This document shows, piece after piece, positions 1 to 8,496 of a DNA stretch of 64,000 bases. The stretch is from contig NZ_FWZX01000005.1 in NCBI RefSeq assembly GCF_900177295.1, positions 124,001 through 188,000 of the forward strand, written 5' to 3'. Origin of the DNA: Tistlia consotensis USBA 355 (GTDB lineage Bacteria; Pseudomonadota; Alphaproteobacteria; Kiloniellales; DSM-21159). Made by a program: the position numbers and the translations under genes. The first letter of the stretch is position 1. Every line of letters starts with the position of its first letter. Below the pieces are notes generated by a model, which did no database searches, was not told the origin of the DNA, and was given only the letters and a program-made list of their open reading frames with translations.

Positions 1-2
1 CG

Positions 3-1445
3 GCCTCGCTGGCCGAGATCCAGGCCGGGCTCTCGGCCAGCAGCGACGAGATCTCCTGGGTCCAGACCTCCTATCTCATCGCCGAGGTCGTGATGATCCC
101 GCTGTCCGGCTTCCTCGGCCGCCTGCTCTCGACCCGCGTGCTCTTCGCCGTCTCGGCGGCCGGCTTCACCCTGGCCAGCGCGCTCTGCGCGACCGCGACG
201 ACGATCGACGAGATGATCGTCTACCGGGCGATCCAGGGCTTCATCGGCGGCGGCATGATCCCCTCGGTCTTCGCCGCCGCCTTCACCGTCTTCCCGGCCT
301 CGCGCCGGCCGGTCGTCTCGCCGCTGATCGGCCTGATCGCGACCCTGGCGCCGACCATCGGGCCGACGGTCGGCGGCTACGTCAGCCATGCCCTGTCCTG
401 GCACTGGCTGTTCCTGCTCAACGTGCCGCCGGGCATCCTGGTCGCGATCACGACCTGGAGCCTGATCGACTTCGACGAGCCGGAGCCCGGCCTGCTCCGC
501 CGCTTCGACTGGCTCGGCCTCGGCGCCATGGCGGTCTTCCTCGGCTCCCTCGAGTACGTGCTCGAGGAGGGCGCACGCGACGACTGGTTCGACAGCAGCC
601 TGATCCTGGCCCTGGCCCTGGTCTCGGCCGCCGCCGCCCTGGTCTTCTTCGTCCACGTGCTGCGCCGTCACGAGCCGATCGTCGACCTCAAGGCCTTCGG
701 CGACCGCAACTTCGCCCTCGGCTCGCTGTTCTCGGCGGTGCTGGGCGTCGGCCTCTACGGCCTGACCTACGTCTATCCGCTCTACCTGGCCCAGATCCGC
801 GGCCACGATTCGCTGCAGATCGGCGAGACGCTCTTCGTCTCCGGCCTCGCCATGTTCGCGACCGCGCCGATCGCCGGGCGCCTCGCCTCCAAGGTCGATC
901 CGCGCCTGATGGTCATGACCGGCTTCCTCGGCTTCGCGCTCGGCACCTGGATCATGACCGACGTCACCGTGCAGTGGGACTTCGACCAGCTCCTGGTGCC
1001 GCAGATCCTGCGCGGCGCCTCGCTGATGCTCTGCATCGTGACGATCAACAACCTGGCCCTCGGCACGCTGCCGCCGGCCAAGCTGAAGAACGCCTCGGGC
1101 CTCTACAACCTGATGCGCAACCTGGGCGGCGCGATCGGCCTGGCGATCATCAACACCGTGCTGAACGACCGCACCGACCTGCATCTCGCGCGCCTGCACA
1201 GCTCGGTCGCCTGGGGACGCGCCGCCGTCGCCGATCGCCTGCAGACCCTGCAGGCCGCCTTCGCCGCCCACGGCCTGGACGGCAGCCGGGCCGCGGTCGC
1301 CGAGCTGGCGGCGATCGCGCGCCGCCAAGCCCACGTCATGTCCTTCGCCGACGTCTTCTTCCTGCTGACCCTGCTCTTCGTCTCCCTGGCCTTCCTCGCC
1401 TTCACGCTGCACCGCCCGCGACGGGCCGCGGCCGGCGGCCACTGA
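3..1445 (+). CDS. MFS drug exporter, DHA2 (EmrB/QacA) family, 5'-truncated
   Basis: The reading frame is open from the first bases of the window, so the start codon lies upstream and the gene is partial. The protein has about 12 hydrophobic segments. An early stretch around SWVQTSYLIAEVVMIPLSGF is typical of TM2 of 14-TM EmrB-type proton antiporters, and the following GRLLSTR loop fits MFS motif A. A motif C-like stretch (GLIATLAPTIGPTVGGY) lies near residue 95 of the visible part. EmrB proteins export hydrophobic drugs across the inner membrane, usually with an EmrA adaptor and an outer-membrane channel; neither is visible here, but they may lie to the left. The substrate cannot be deduced. 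Confidence 0.9.
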   Translation, partial: ASLAEIQAGLSASSDEISWVQTSYLIAEVVMIPLSGFLGRLLSTRVLFAVSAAGFTLASALCATATTIDEMIVYRAIQGFIGGGMIPSVFAAAFTVFPASRRPVVSPLIGLIATLAPTIGPTVGGYVSHALSWHWLFLLNVPPGILVAITTWSLIDFDEPEPGLLRRFDWLGLGAMAVFLGSLEYVLEEGARDDWFDSSLILALALVSAAAALVFFVHVLRRHEPIVDLKAFGDRNFALGSLFSAVLGVGLYGLTYVYPLYLAQIRGHDSLQIGETLFVSGLAMFATAPIAGRLASKVDPRLMVMTGFLGFALGTWIMTDVTVQWDFDQLLVPQILRGASLMLCIVTINNLALGTLPPAKLKNASGLYNLMRNLGGAIGLAIINTVLNDRTDLHLARLHSSVAWGRAAVADRLQTLQAAFAAHGLDGSRAAVAELAAIARRQAHVMSFADVFFLLTLLFVSLAFLAFTLHRPRRAAAGGH

Positions 1446-1581
1446 CGGGCCGCGCCCGTCCCGGAAAAGCCCGGCGATCGTAACCGAAGATTAATGCGCA
1501 CTTTCCTAGTTTGGCATGCCGACGTCTTCCGGGCGTCGGGCGCCGCGCCGACCGTGCGCCTCCTGCAATCCGGGAACCCAC

Positions 1582-3675
1582 ATGCCCAAGCTCCTCCGCG
1601 ACATGCGCATTTCCGTCCTGCTGACCAGCCTCTTCGCGATCATGCTCGTCATTCTGGTCGTGCGCCTCGGCGCCACCATGCTCGACGCCGCGGACAAGAG
1701 GCAGGCCGCGGAGATCGCGGCGAGCACCGCGTCGGCGGCCGAGACCGTCTTCACGGCGCTGCAGAACACGCGCCTGGAACGCGGCCCGACGACCAGCGCC
1801 CTGAAGGCCGAGGGCCCTGCCGCCGCCAGCTTCATCGCCTCGGTCGAGAACCGCCGCTCGATCTCGCGGCCGGCCCTGGAAGCGGTGATCGCCGCCTGCA
1901 GGCGGATCGCCTGCTCGAGCGCCGTCGATCCCGAGCAGCTCGACAAGGATCGCCAGAACCTCGAGCGCCTGCGCCCGATCGTCGACACGTCGCTCAAGAG
2001 CACGCTCCCGGAGCGGCCGGCGAACATCGCCCAGGAATGGCAGGACGCCGCCACGGCCGTCGTCAAGCAGCTCGAGGCGATCTCGGCCGCTCTCGACGAC
2101 CGCATGCGCATGGCCGATCCGATCATCGCCGAGCAGATCGCCATCAAGAACGCCGCCTATCTGGTGCGCGACGCCTTCGGGCTCGAGCGGGTCGCCTTCT
2201 CCGACGCCATCGCCCGGGGCTCGATCACGCCGGAAGCGGCGCTGAAGATGACCAGCCTGCGCGGCCGCGCCGACGCCAGCCAGCGCATCCTCGACTCCTT
2301 GATGGCGCGGCCCGGCGTCAACGCCGAGATCCGCCGAGCCTACGACGCGGGCTTCGCCGCCTACGGCAAGCTGATCGGCGAGCGCGCGAAGATCGAGGCG
2401 TCGCTGAAGGACGGCAAGCCGCTCGACGTCACCGGCAACGACTGGACCCTGCGCTCGACCAAGGTGCTGGACGCGCTCGTCGGCATCGCAACGACCGCGC
2501 TTCGCGAGACCCGCGTGCACGCCATGGCCCGGGTCGAGGACAGCAATCGCCGGCTGCTTCTGGCCGGTGGCCTCCTCGGCCTCGCCCTGGTGCTCGGCGT
2601 CGGCGGCCTGCTGCTGGTGCGCATCCGCGTGGTCAGGCCGATCGGCCGGATCACCCGGGCCATGCTGCAGGTCGCCGAGGGCGACCTCGAGGTCGAGGTG
2701 CCCTACCGCGAGCGGCGCGACGAGATCGGCGAGCTCGCCGGCACGCTCGTCGTGTTCAAGCAGAACGCCGCCGAGCGCGCCCGCGTCGAGGCGCTCAATT
2801 CCGAGGCCCAGCAGCAGCGCGAGCAGCGCCAGCAGGCGGTCGACCGGATCATCGGCGAGTTCGATGCCGGCGTCTCGGACGTGCTGGCGACCGTCGCCTC
2901 GGCGGCGACCCAGCTGGAGCAGACCGCGCGCTCGATGGCGAGCATCGCCGAGACCACGGCCGGCCAGTCCCAGGAGTCCGTGTCTGCCGCCGAGCGCACC
3001 GCGAGCAACGTCCAGACCATCGCCTCGGCCGCCGAAGAGATGTCCTCCTCGACCTCCGAGATCGCCCAGCAGGTCGAGGAGAGCGCACGCATCGCCCAGG
3101 TCGCCTCGCAGGAGGCCGAGGAGACCAACGGCATCGTCGAGAACCTGGCCGGCTCGGCCCAGCGCATCGGCGAGGTCGTCGAGCTGATCAACTCGATCGC
3201 CGAGCAGACCAACCTGCTGGCGCTCAACGCGACCATCGAGGCGGCCCGCGCCGGCGACGCCGGCAAGGGCTTCGCCGTGGTCGCCGGCGAGGTCAAGACG
3301 CTGGCGACCCAGACCGCCAAGGCGACCGAGGAGATCTCCTCTCAGATCGGCGCCATGCAGTCGGCGACCGGTGCGGCGGTCGAGGCCATCAAGTCGATCC
3401 GCAAGGTCATCGAGCAGGTCAACGCGATCGCGACCAGCGTCTCGGCGGCGGTCGAGGAGCAGAACGCCGCGACCGGCGAGATCTCGCGCAACGTCCAGAT
3501 CGCCGCCGGCGCCACCCAGGAGGTGACGGCCGGCATCCTGAAGGTCACCGAGGCGGCCTCGCAGACCGGCGCCGCCGGCGAGCAGGTGCTCGGCGCCGCC
3601 GGCTCGCTGTCGCAGCAGTCGGAGTCCCTGCGCCGCGACATCGAGGCCTTCCTGGCGCGCATCCGCGCCGCCTGA
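1582..3675 (+). CDS. Methyl-accepting chemotaxis protein
   Basis: Inner-membrane chemoreceptor of about 697 residues. TM1 spans roughly residues 9-29, followed by a helical periplasmic sensor region (30-320) containing an [10 protein letters not shown] segment that recalls four-helix or NIT-type sensors. TM2 lies near 324-345 and is followed by HAMP. A long cytoplasmic coiled coil carries the conserved signalling tip [20 protein letters not shown] (about 545-565), which contacts CheA and CheW. I chose the ATG at 1582, directly before the first membrane helix; an in-frame ATG at 1516 would add a 22-residue non-hydrophobic leader. No CheW-binding pentapeptide for CheR is obvious at the C terminus. 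Ligand unknown. No che genes are in the window, so it is an orphan receptor. Confidence 0.93.
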   Translation: MPKLLRDMRISVLLTSLFAIMLVILVVRLGATMLDAADKRQAAEIAASTASAAETVFTALQNTRLERGPTTSALKAEGPAAASFIASVENRRSISRPALEAVIAACRRIACSSAVDPEQLDKDRQNLERLRPIVDTSLKSTLPERPANIAQEWQDAATAVVKQLEAISAALDDRMRMADPIIAEQIAIKNAAYLVRDAFGLERVAFSDAIARGSITPEAALKMTSLRGRADASQRILDSLMARPGVNAEIRRAYDAGFAAYGKLIGERAKIEASLKDGKPLDVTGNDWTLRSTKVLDALVGIATTALRETRVHAMARVEDSNRRLLLAGGLLGLALVLGVGGLLLVRIRVVRPIGRITRAMLQVAEGDLEVEVPYRERRDEIGELAGTLVVFKQNAAERARVEALNSEAQQQREQRQQAVDRIIGEFDAGVSDVLATVASAATQLEQTARSMASIAETTAGQSQESVSAAERTASNVQTIASAAEEMSSSTSEIAQQVEESARIAQVASQEAEETNGIVENLAGSAQRIGEVVELINSIAEQTNLLALNATIEAARAGDAGKGFAVVAGEVKTLATQTAKATEEISSQIGAMQSATGAAVEAIKSIRKVIEQVNAIATSVSAAVEEQNAATGEISRNVQIAAGATQEVTAGILKVTEAASQTGAAGEQVLGAAGSLSQQSESLRRDIEAFLARIRAA

Positions 3676-3685
3676 CCGGAACGGC

Positions 3686-3714
3686 CGGCCGGCGCCCGGA
3701 GACGGCGCCGGCCG
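3686..3714. terminator. GC hairpin between convergent genes
   Basis: A perfect 11-bp inverted repeat (3686-3696 with 3704-3714, 7-base loop) sits exactly between the ends of the chemoreceptor and the convergent protease gene. It lacks a T-tract on either side, so it is a candidate bidirectional transcript-end structure rather than a textbook intrinsic terminator. Confidence 0.5.
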
Positions 3715-3715
3715 C

Positions 3716-4846
3716 CTACTCCTGCTCCAGCTCCAGGCGCAGGGCGAGCAGCTTCATCAGGTCCTTGAGGGTCAGCAGGCCGACCAGCCGGCCGCGCTCG
3801 ACCACGATCAGGCGGCTGACCCCGTCGCGCTGCATGCGGGCCAGCGCCTGCACGGCGTCGCCGCCGGCCTCGATCGTGATCGTCGCGTCGAGCGGCCGAG
3901 CGATCTCGCCGACCGTCGTCTCGTCCCAGAGCGCGCGCGGCACCGCCTTGATCTGCCGGGTCTCGATCGAGCCGAGCAGGCGGTCGCCAGCGACGACCGG
4001 ATAGAAGTCGTGGCCGTGGTGGAACAGGTAGTCCTCGACGAAGGCGCGGACCGTCGTGTCGTGCGGCACCGCGACCGGATCGTCGGTCATGAAGCGGCGC
4101 ACCGGCTCGCCGGTCAGCATCTGGCGCGACTGCAGCTGGACCAGCGACGAGGCGGCGGCCTGGCGGATGAAGAGGCCGATCAGGAACCACCAGAAGCCGC
4201 CAACGAAGTTGCCGCTCAGCAGGTTGAAGAGGCCGAGGCCGACCAGCGCCAGGCCGAAGAGCGAGCCGGCCCGGCTGGCGGCCCGGGTCGCGCGCTTCAG
4301 GTCGCCCCAGCGGTACCAGAGCGCCGCGCGCAGCACCCGCCCGCCGTCCATCGGGAAGGCCGGGATCAGGTTGAAGCCGGCGAGCAGCAGGTTGAGGAAG
4401 CCGAGGTAGCTGGCGATGCCCCAGACCGGCGGCGGCGCGCCGTAGCTCTGGCCGAGCGCGGCCAGGCCGTAGAAGACGCCGGCCAGGAACAGGCTGGCCA
4501 GCGGCCCGGCGACCGCCATCCAGAACTCGACCTTGGCGCTCATCGGCTCCTCCTGCATCTCGGCGACGCCGCCGAACAGGAAGAGGGTGATGCCGCGGAT
4601 CTCCAGGCCGAAGCGCCGGGCGACCAGCGAGTGCGACAGCTCGTGGAAGACCAGCGAGACCAGCACGCCGACCACGCCGACCACGGCCATCCACCAGTAG
4701 GTCGCGACGGTCAGCCCCTGGTAGAGGCTGGGAAAGAGCCCCTGGGCGAGCGACCAGGCGATCAGCAGCGCCAGGAAGGCCCAGGACAGGTCGACCTTGA
4801 CCCGGAAACCGAAGATCTCGAAGAGCGTGACCTGCCTGCCGAACAC
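3716..4846 (-). CDS. Site-2 protease family (M50) metalloprotease with CBS pair
   Basis: Multi-pass intramembrane zinc protease of about 376 residues. The zinc-binding HELSH motif (H68, E69, H72) and the second ligand motif NLIPAFPMDGG (D167) are both intact, so it should be active. The first 230 residues form the membrane core; residues about 235-370 form two CBS domains that probably bind an adenine nucleotide and gate activity. This is the Rip3/SpoIVFB-like group with a C-terminal CBS pair. The start is a GTG at 4846 with an AGGGG-type ribosome site upstream; an ATG just before it is out of frame. It follows the SDR gene on the same strand after 158 bp of hairpin-rich sequence. Its substrate, typically a membrane-bound anti-sigma factor, is unknown. 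Confidence 0.9.
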   Translation of the reverse strand: MFGRQVTLFEIFGFRVKVDLSWAFLALLIAWSLAQGLFPSLYQGLTVATYWWMAVVGVVGVLVSLVFHELSHSLVARRFGLEIRGITLFLFGGVAEMQEEPMSAKVEFWMAVAGPLASLFLAGVFYGLAALGQSYGAPPPVWGIASYLGFLNLLLAGFNLIPAFPMDGGRVLRAALWYRWGDLKRATRAASRAGSLFGLALVGLGLFNLLSGNFVGGFWWFLIGLFIRQAAASSLVQLQSRQMLTGEPVRRFMTDDPVAVPHDTTVRAFVEDYLFHHGHDFYPVVAGDRLLGSIETRQIKAVPRALWDETTVGEIARPLDATITIEAGGDAVQALARMQRDGVSRLIVVERGRLVGLLTLKDLMKLLALRLELEQE

Positions 4847-4866
4847 TGTGCATCCCCTCGTCGATG

Positions 4867-4991
4867 AGCGGGACCAGCGTCCCGCTTCGCAGGTGGGGCG
4901 GCATTGCGGTCGATCAAGCGCGGCTGGTGGTCCCGGGCTCCCGCTCTGCTCCCCGGGAGCCCCCCTCTCTGCCCCTCCGGGGCGGAGAGGG
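4867..4991. repeat. Three consecutive hairpins in an intergenic gap
   Basis: Between the SDR and protease genes lie three stem-loops: 4867-4886 (8-bp perfect stem, 4-base loop), 4935-4962 (8-bp arms) and 4963-4991 (13-bp arms, one mismatch). The third has the same core as the large inverted repeat at 39311-39441. None is followed by a T-run in the direction of transcription. They may process or stabilise mRNA between the two genes. Confidence 0.55.
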
Positions 4992-5004
4992 AACTCGGTC
5001 GCTC

Positions 5005-5748
5005 CTACACCGTGACCGGGCACAGGCCGCCGTCGACCAGCAGGTTCTGGCCGGTGACGTAGGCGGCCTGGCGGCTGCACAGGAAGGCGCAGGCAGCGCC
5101 GAACTCCTCGGGGGTGCCGGCCCGGCCCATCGGCACCCTGGCGATCAGCGCCTCGGCGGTCGCGCCGAGCGCCCGGATGCGCTCGGTCGCGATGGTGCCG
5201 GGCAGCAGGTTGTTGATCGTGACACCCTCGGGCGCGACCTGGCGGGCGACGCCCGCGACGTAGCCGGTCAGGGCCAGGCGCGGCACGGTCGAGAGATCGA
5301 GCCTCTGGACCGGCATGCGGACCGTCAGAGAGGTCACGTTGACGATCCGCCCGAAGCGCCGGCCGATCATCGCGTCGACCGTCGCCCGGATCAGTTCGGC
5401 CGCGGCCAGGAAGTTGGTCTCCAGGGCCGCCGTCCAATGCGCCGGCCCAAGCGCGCGGAAGTCGAGGCTCGGCGGCCCGCCGGCATTGGTCACCAGAATG
5501 TCGGGGTCGGGCAAGGCCGCCAGCGCGGCCGCGCGACCGGCTGCCTCGGACAGATCGGCGACGACGAAGGCCGGCCGCCGTCCGGTGCTTTCCGCCAGCC
5601 GCGCCGCGGCGGCGGCCAGCCGTTCCTCGCTGCGCGAGACCAGCGTCACGGCGACGCCCTCGGCGGCCAGCGCCTCGGCGCAGGCATAGCCCAGGCCCTG
5701 CGAGGCGCCGCAGACCAGGGCGCGGCGGCCGGCGATGCCGAGATCCAT
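5005..5748 (-). CDS. SDR family oxidoreductase with atypical active site
   Basis: Rossmann-fold short-chain dehydrogenase of 247 residues, a normal length for classical SDRs. The cofactor loop GASQGLG (14-20), the NAGG motif (88-91), the structural Asn112 and Ser140 are present. At the place of the catalytic YxxxK tetrad residues the sequence reads STVPR (153-157), so Tyr and Lys are replaced by Ser and Arg. A related SDR subgroup annotated as 3-oxoacyl-ACP reductase-like also carries an LSN..R variant, so this is probably a family trait rather than decay. It lies 6 bp after the monooxygenase-domain gene and behind an acyl-CoA dehydrogenase, suggesting acyl-CoA or fatty-acid-derivative metabolism. 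Exact substrate unknown. Confidence 0.85.
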   Translation of the reverse strand: MDLGIAGRRALVCGASQGLGYACAEALAAEGVAVTLVSRSEERLAAAAARLAESTGRRPAFVVADLSEAAGRAAALAALPDPDILVTNAGGPPSLDFRALGPAHWTAALETNFLAAAELIRATVDAMIGRRFGRIVNVTSLTVRMPVQRLDLSTVPRLALTGYVAGVARQVAPEGVTINNLLPGTIATERIRALGATAEALIARVPMGRAGTPEEFGAACAFLCSRQAAYVTGQNLLVDGGLCPVTV

Positions 5749-5754
5749 GGCCGC

Positions 5755-6081
5755 CTACGCACCCGGCAGCGCGGCGTTCATCGCCAGCGCGACCTCGTAG
5801 TGCGCGGCCGTCTCCTCGAAGGCGGCGAGCACGGCGCGCGCCTCCGGCTCGACGACGCTGCGCCCGATGTCGTCGCCGGCGAAGGCGCGGATCGAGTCGA
5901 GGCTGTCCCACAGCGTGACCGCCAGCACCTCGGTGCCGCCCTCGGCCTCGCGCTGCAGCAGGAAGGCGCCGCGATGCCCGGCCATCGTCGCCAGCTCCGG
6001 GAAGACCCGGGCCTCGAGGTGGTGCCGGTAGTCCGCGGCCCTGCCCGCTCGGGCGAGGCCGCGCCAGACGCGCACGATCAT
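5755..6081 (-). CDS. Antibiotic biosynthesis monooxygenase (ABM) domain protein
   Basis: Small protein of 108 residues with the ferredoxin-like alpha+beta ABM/EthD-type pattern: an N-terminal strand (MIVRVWRGLAR), a helix with Y and H residues, and a central FLLQREAEGGTEVLAVTLWDS hairpin. Such proteins are cofactor-free monooxygenases, heme-degrading enzymes or dimeric stress proteins; the sequence does not decide which. The ATG at 6081 is preceded by a GGAG ribosome site. It lies 14 bp after the acyl-CoA dehydrogenase and 6 bp before the SDR gene, so the three genes form an operon. Confidence 0.8.
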   Translation of the reverse strand: MIVRVWRGLARAGRAADYRHHLEARVFPELATMAGHRGAFLLQREAEGGTEVLAVTLWDSLDSIRAFAGDDIGRSVVEPEARAVLAAFEETAAHYEVALAMNAALPGA

Positions 6082-6095
6082 GCCGCTCCTCCGCT

Positions 6096-7253
6096 TCAGG
6101 TGACGCCGTGGAAGCCGGTCTCGGCGGCGATCTGCCGGCCGATGACCAGGCGCTGGATGTCCGAGGTGCCCTCGTAGATCGTGCAGACCCGGACGTCGCG
6201 ATAGATCCGCTCGACCGGGAAGTCGGCGAGGTAGCCGTAGCCGCCGTGCACCTGGATCGCCTCGCGGCAGATCCGTTCCGCCGTCTCGCTGGCGAAGAGC
6301 TTGGCCATCGAGGCCTCCTTGAGGCAGGGCCGCCCGGCGTCGCGCAGGGCGGCGGCGCGCAGCACCATCAGCTCCGCGGCGGCCAGGCCGGTCGCCATGT
6401 CGGCGAGCCGGAAGGCGACGGCCTGGTGCTCTATGATCGCCTTGCCGAAGGTCCGGCGCTCCCTGGCGTAGGCCAGCGCCGCCTCGTAGGCGGCGCGCGC
6501 CATGCCGACCGACTGGGCGGCGACGCCGATGCGTCCGCCCTCCAGCCCCGAGAGCGCGATCGCATAGCCCTGCCCCTCCTCGCCGAGCAGCTGGTCGGGC
6601 CCGACCTCGCAGTCCTCGAAGACCAGGTGGCAGTGGTCGGTCGCGCGCTGGCCGAGCGTCTCCTCGACCCGCGCGACCCTGTAGCCGGGCGTGTCGGTCG
6701 GCACCAGGAAGGCCGAGATGCCCTTGCGGCCGGCCTCGGGGTCGGTGACCGCGAAGACCAGCGCGAGCTGGGCGCTGCGCCCCGAGGTGATGAACTGCTT
6801 GCTGCCGTCGAGGACCCAGCGGTTGCCCCGGCGCCGCGCGCGGGTGCGGATCGCCGCGGCGTCGGAGCCGGCGGCCGGCTCGGTCAGGCAGAAGGCGCCG
6901 AGCCAGGTACCGGACGCCAGCGGCCGCAGGAAGCGCTCCTTCTGCCCGCGGCTGCCCCAGGCCAGGATCGGCAGGCAGGCGAGCGAGTTGTGGACCTGGA
7001 AGGCGGTCGAGACCGCGCCGTCGGCGGCAGCGATCTCCATGATCGAGAGCGCGTAGGAGACGAGGTCGGCACCGGCACCGCCCCAGTCCTCGGGCACCAG
7101 CATGCCCATCAGGCCCAGCTCGGCCATCTTCGCGAAGGCCTCGGCCGGGAAGCGCCGCTCGCGGTCCCGAGCGGCGGCGCCCGGCGCCAGCTCGCGCCGG
7201 GCGAACTCGGCGACTGTGTCCCGGATCATCCGCTGCCGCTCGCTCAACACCAT
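6096..7253 (-). CDS. Acyl-CoA dehydrogenase
   Basis: FAD-dependent acyl-CoA dehydrogenase of 385 residues, the usual length. The N-terminal helical domain is followed by the FAD/substrate loop (FCLTEPAAGSDAAAIRT), the GSKQFITSG strand, and the C-terminal helical domain with the VCTIYEGTSDIQ motif, in which Glu361 is the catalytic base as in short- and medium-chain enzymes. It introduces the alpha-beta double bond and passes electrons to ETF. I chose ATG 7253, preceded by GGGAGGGGG; the longer in-frame start would add a non-homologous leader running through the promoter. First gene of the operon with the ABM and SDR genes. A 16-base element centred 60 bp upstream is shared with the operon at 10581. 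Confidence 0.93.
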   Translation of the reverse strand: MVLSERQRMIRDTVAEFARRELAPGAAARDRERRFPAEAFAKMAELGLMGMLVPEDWGGAGADLVSYALSIMEIAAADGAVSTAFQVHNSLACLPILAWGSRGQKERFLRPLASGTWLGAFCLTEPAAGSDAAAIRTRARRRGNRWVLDGSKQFITSGRSAQLALVFAVTDPEAGRKGISAFLVPTDTPGYRVARVEETLGQRATDHCHLVFEDCEVGPDQLLGEEGQGYAIALSGLEGGRIGVAAQSVGMARAAYEAALAYARERRTFGKAIIEHQAVAFRLADMATGLAAAELMVLRAAALRDAGRPCLKEASMAKLFASETAERICREAIQVHGGYGYLADFPVERIYRDVRVCTIYEGTSDIQRLVIGRQIAAETGFHGVT

Positions 7254-7307
7254 CGCCCCCTCCCACCGGTTCCAGCTCTCGGCAGGATCCCGGCGGCAGG
7301 GGGCGGC

Positions 7308-7323
7308 GGTATTGGCGAAAATT
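7308..7323 (-). promoter_or_regulatory. Shared 16-bp promoter-region element, copy 1
   Basis: Read on the coding strand of the acyl-CoA dehydrogenase this is AATTTTCGCCAATACC, ending 54 bp before the ATG. An identical 16-mer in the same orientation lies upstream of the gene at 10581. The bases after both copies also match partly (CCGCCCC against CCTGCCCC). Probably a common operator or core promoter; the cognate regulator is unknown. Confidence 0.55.
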
Positions 7324-7355
7324 TGGGCGGCAGCGTCGCCCTTTGTGCGCCACAT

Positions 7356-7428
7356 CCCTCGACAGGCTCGGGATGAAGCGACCTGCGAGCCAGCTCTGAC
7401 GCTCGCTTCGTCCCGAGCCTGTCGAGGG
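7356..7428. repeat. REP-like inverted repeat, family A, copy 1
   Basis: Two 26-base arms (7356-7381 and 7403-7428) are near-perfect inverted copies around a 21-base spacer, with core CCGAGCCTGTCGAGGG. The same core recurs at 10388-10489 and, as a variant, at 31451-31559. It resembles the widespread proteobacterial GAGCCTGTCGAAGG intergenic repeats. Confidence 0.8.
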
Positions 7429-7464
7429 GCGTGCAGGCTCGGGTGGCTCCGATCTCGAGCCGCC

Positions 7465-8388
7465 TCAGGCCTCGAAGATCATCAGGGTGCGCACCTCGAT
7501 CGACTCGCGGGGCGCGGCCGCCGCCGGCGTGTCGGGCAGCTCGACGGCGCTGTGCGGCGTGAAGCGGGCACGGCCGTCGTCCAGGCTGTCCCAGCCCTTG
7601 ATCAGCAGCACCTCGTCCGGGGTCATGCGCGGCGCGAAGTACCAGCGCTGGGTCGGCGCGTAGCTCAGGTGGTAGATCTCGCCGACCCGGTCCGGGAAGA
7701 TCTGGTCGGTCGCGACCAGCTCGCGCGGCCGCACCGTGCCGGCGTCGGCCAGGGCCAGGGGCGAGCGCTCGACCGGCCCGCGGATCGGCCGCCAGACGTT
7801 GACCTGGACGATGCGCGCCCCGCTCTCCGCCAGGCGGGCCGCCTCGGCCTCGCCGAGGATGTCGCGCACCCGCTGGGGGCCGCTCGCCTCCGTGTAGTCG
7901 ACATGGACCCGGCTGGCCGGCCCGCGCAGGCCGTCGCGGTTGCGCGCCCCGGTGCCGTCGTCCGAGCGCCGCGTGACGTCGAAGACGACGACCCGGTCGG
8001 CGCCGGTCGCGCCCTTCAGCAGGTCTTCAATCTCGGGCTTGTAGCGGCTCTCGATCGCCTCGTCGTCGTAGAGGTCGGCGACGGCGCTGCGGTGGCGCAG
8101 CAGCTCGAAACCCTCGCGATCGAGCGACAGCGCGCCCTCCAGCGGCCGCATGTCGTGGACCGGCACGACGTGGCGTTCGCTGTCGAACAGCATCTGCGGC
8201 GCGCCGCCGGTCCAGGCCGAGCTGTAGAACCGCGGCTTGGTCTCGGTCGGCACGATGAAGGTGAGCGGCGCCCGGACGTCGGCGCCGACCGCGTCGATGC
8301 CGCGGTAGCCGGCTGCCGAGGGAACCAGCGCGCTCCGGCGGCTCCCGTCGACGAAGGCGAGGAGCGGATTGGCGATCGTGGTTTGCAT
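7465..8388 (-). CDS. CmcJ/NvfI-like oxidoreductase
   Basis: Protein of 307 residues related to the CmcJ/AsaB/NvfI group, which have a jelly-roll fold like Fe(II)/2-oxoglutarate enzymes. A VHVDYT segment offers the HxD pair, and RWYFAPRMTPDEVLLIKGWDS followed by FTPHSA supplies a later His and conserved Arg, in the order expected for this family. Members act as hydroxylases, isomerases or, historically annotated, methyltransferases in cephamycin and fungal pathways; the substrate here is unknown. The ATG at 8388 has a strong AGGAGG site. A LysR gene on the same strand ends about 100 bp upstream, with a LysR-type box between them, which suggests direct regulation. Confidence 0.8.
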   Translation of the reverse strand: MQTTIANPLLAFVDGSRRSALVPSAAGYRGIDAVGADVRAPLTFIVPTETKPRFYSSAWTGGAPQMLFDSERHVVPVHDMRPLEGALSLDREGFELLRHRSAVADLYDDEAIESRYKPEIEDLLKGATGADRVVVFDVTRRSDDGTGARNRDGLRGPASRVHVDYTEASGPQRVRDILGEAEAARLAESGARIVQVNVWRPIRGPVERSPLALADAGTVRPRELVATDQIFPDRVGEIYHLSYAPTQRWYFAPRMTPDEVLLIKGWDSLDDGRARFTPHSAVELPDTPAAAAPRESIEVRTLMIFEA

Positions 8389-8473
8389 GGCGACCTCCTG
8401 AAGCTCTGGATTGTCTTTCCGCCTCCAGAGATGCCGCCGCCGGCGCGCGAGCGCCAACGAGTTCGCTTCAGGT

Positions 8474-8496
8474 CGACTTGAACAGAATTCAAGTCG
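8474..8496. promoter_or_regulatory. LysR-type box upstream of the CmcJ-like gene
   Basis: Perfect inverted repeat CGACTTGAA-N5-TTCAAGTCG. The inner part fits the LysR T-N11-A rule (TGA-N7-TCA) and is followed by AAGTC. It overlaps the stop codon of the LysR gene and lies 86-108 bp upstream of the CmcJ-like start. A second TGA-N7-TCAAGTC site lies at the LysR gene's own promoter (9411-9427). Confidence 0.55.

Noticed and set aside
1402-2520. Long open frame opposite the chemoreceptor
   Set aside because: Shadow of a GC-rich gene: Arg/Ala/Gly-rich translation without any motif; the plus strand encodes a clear chemoreceptor.
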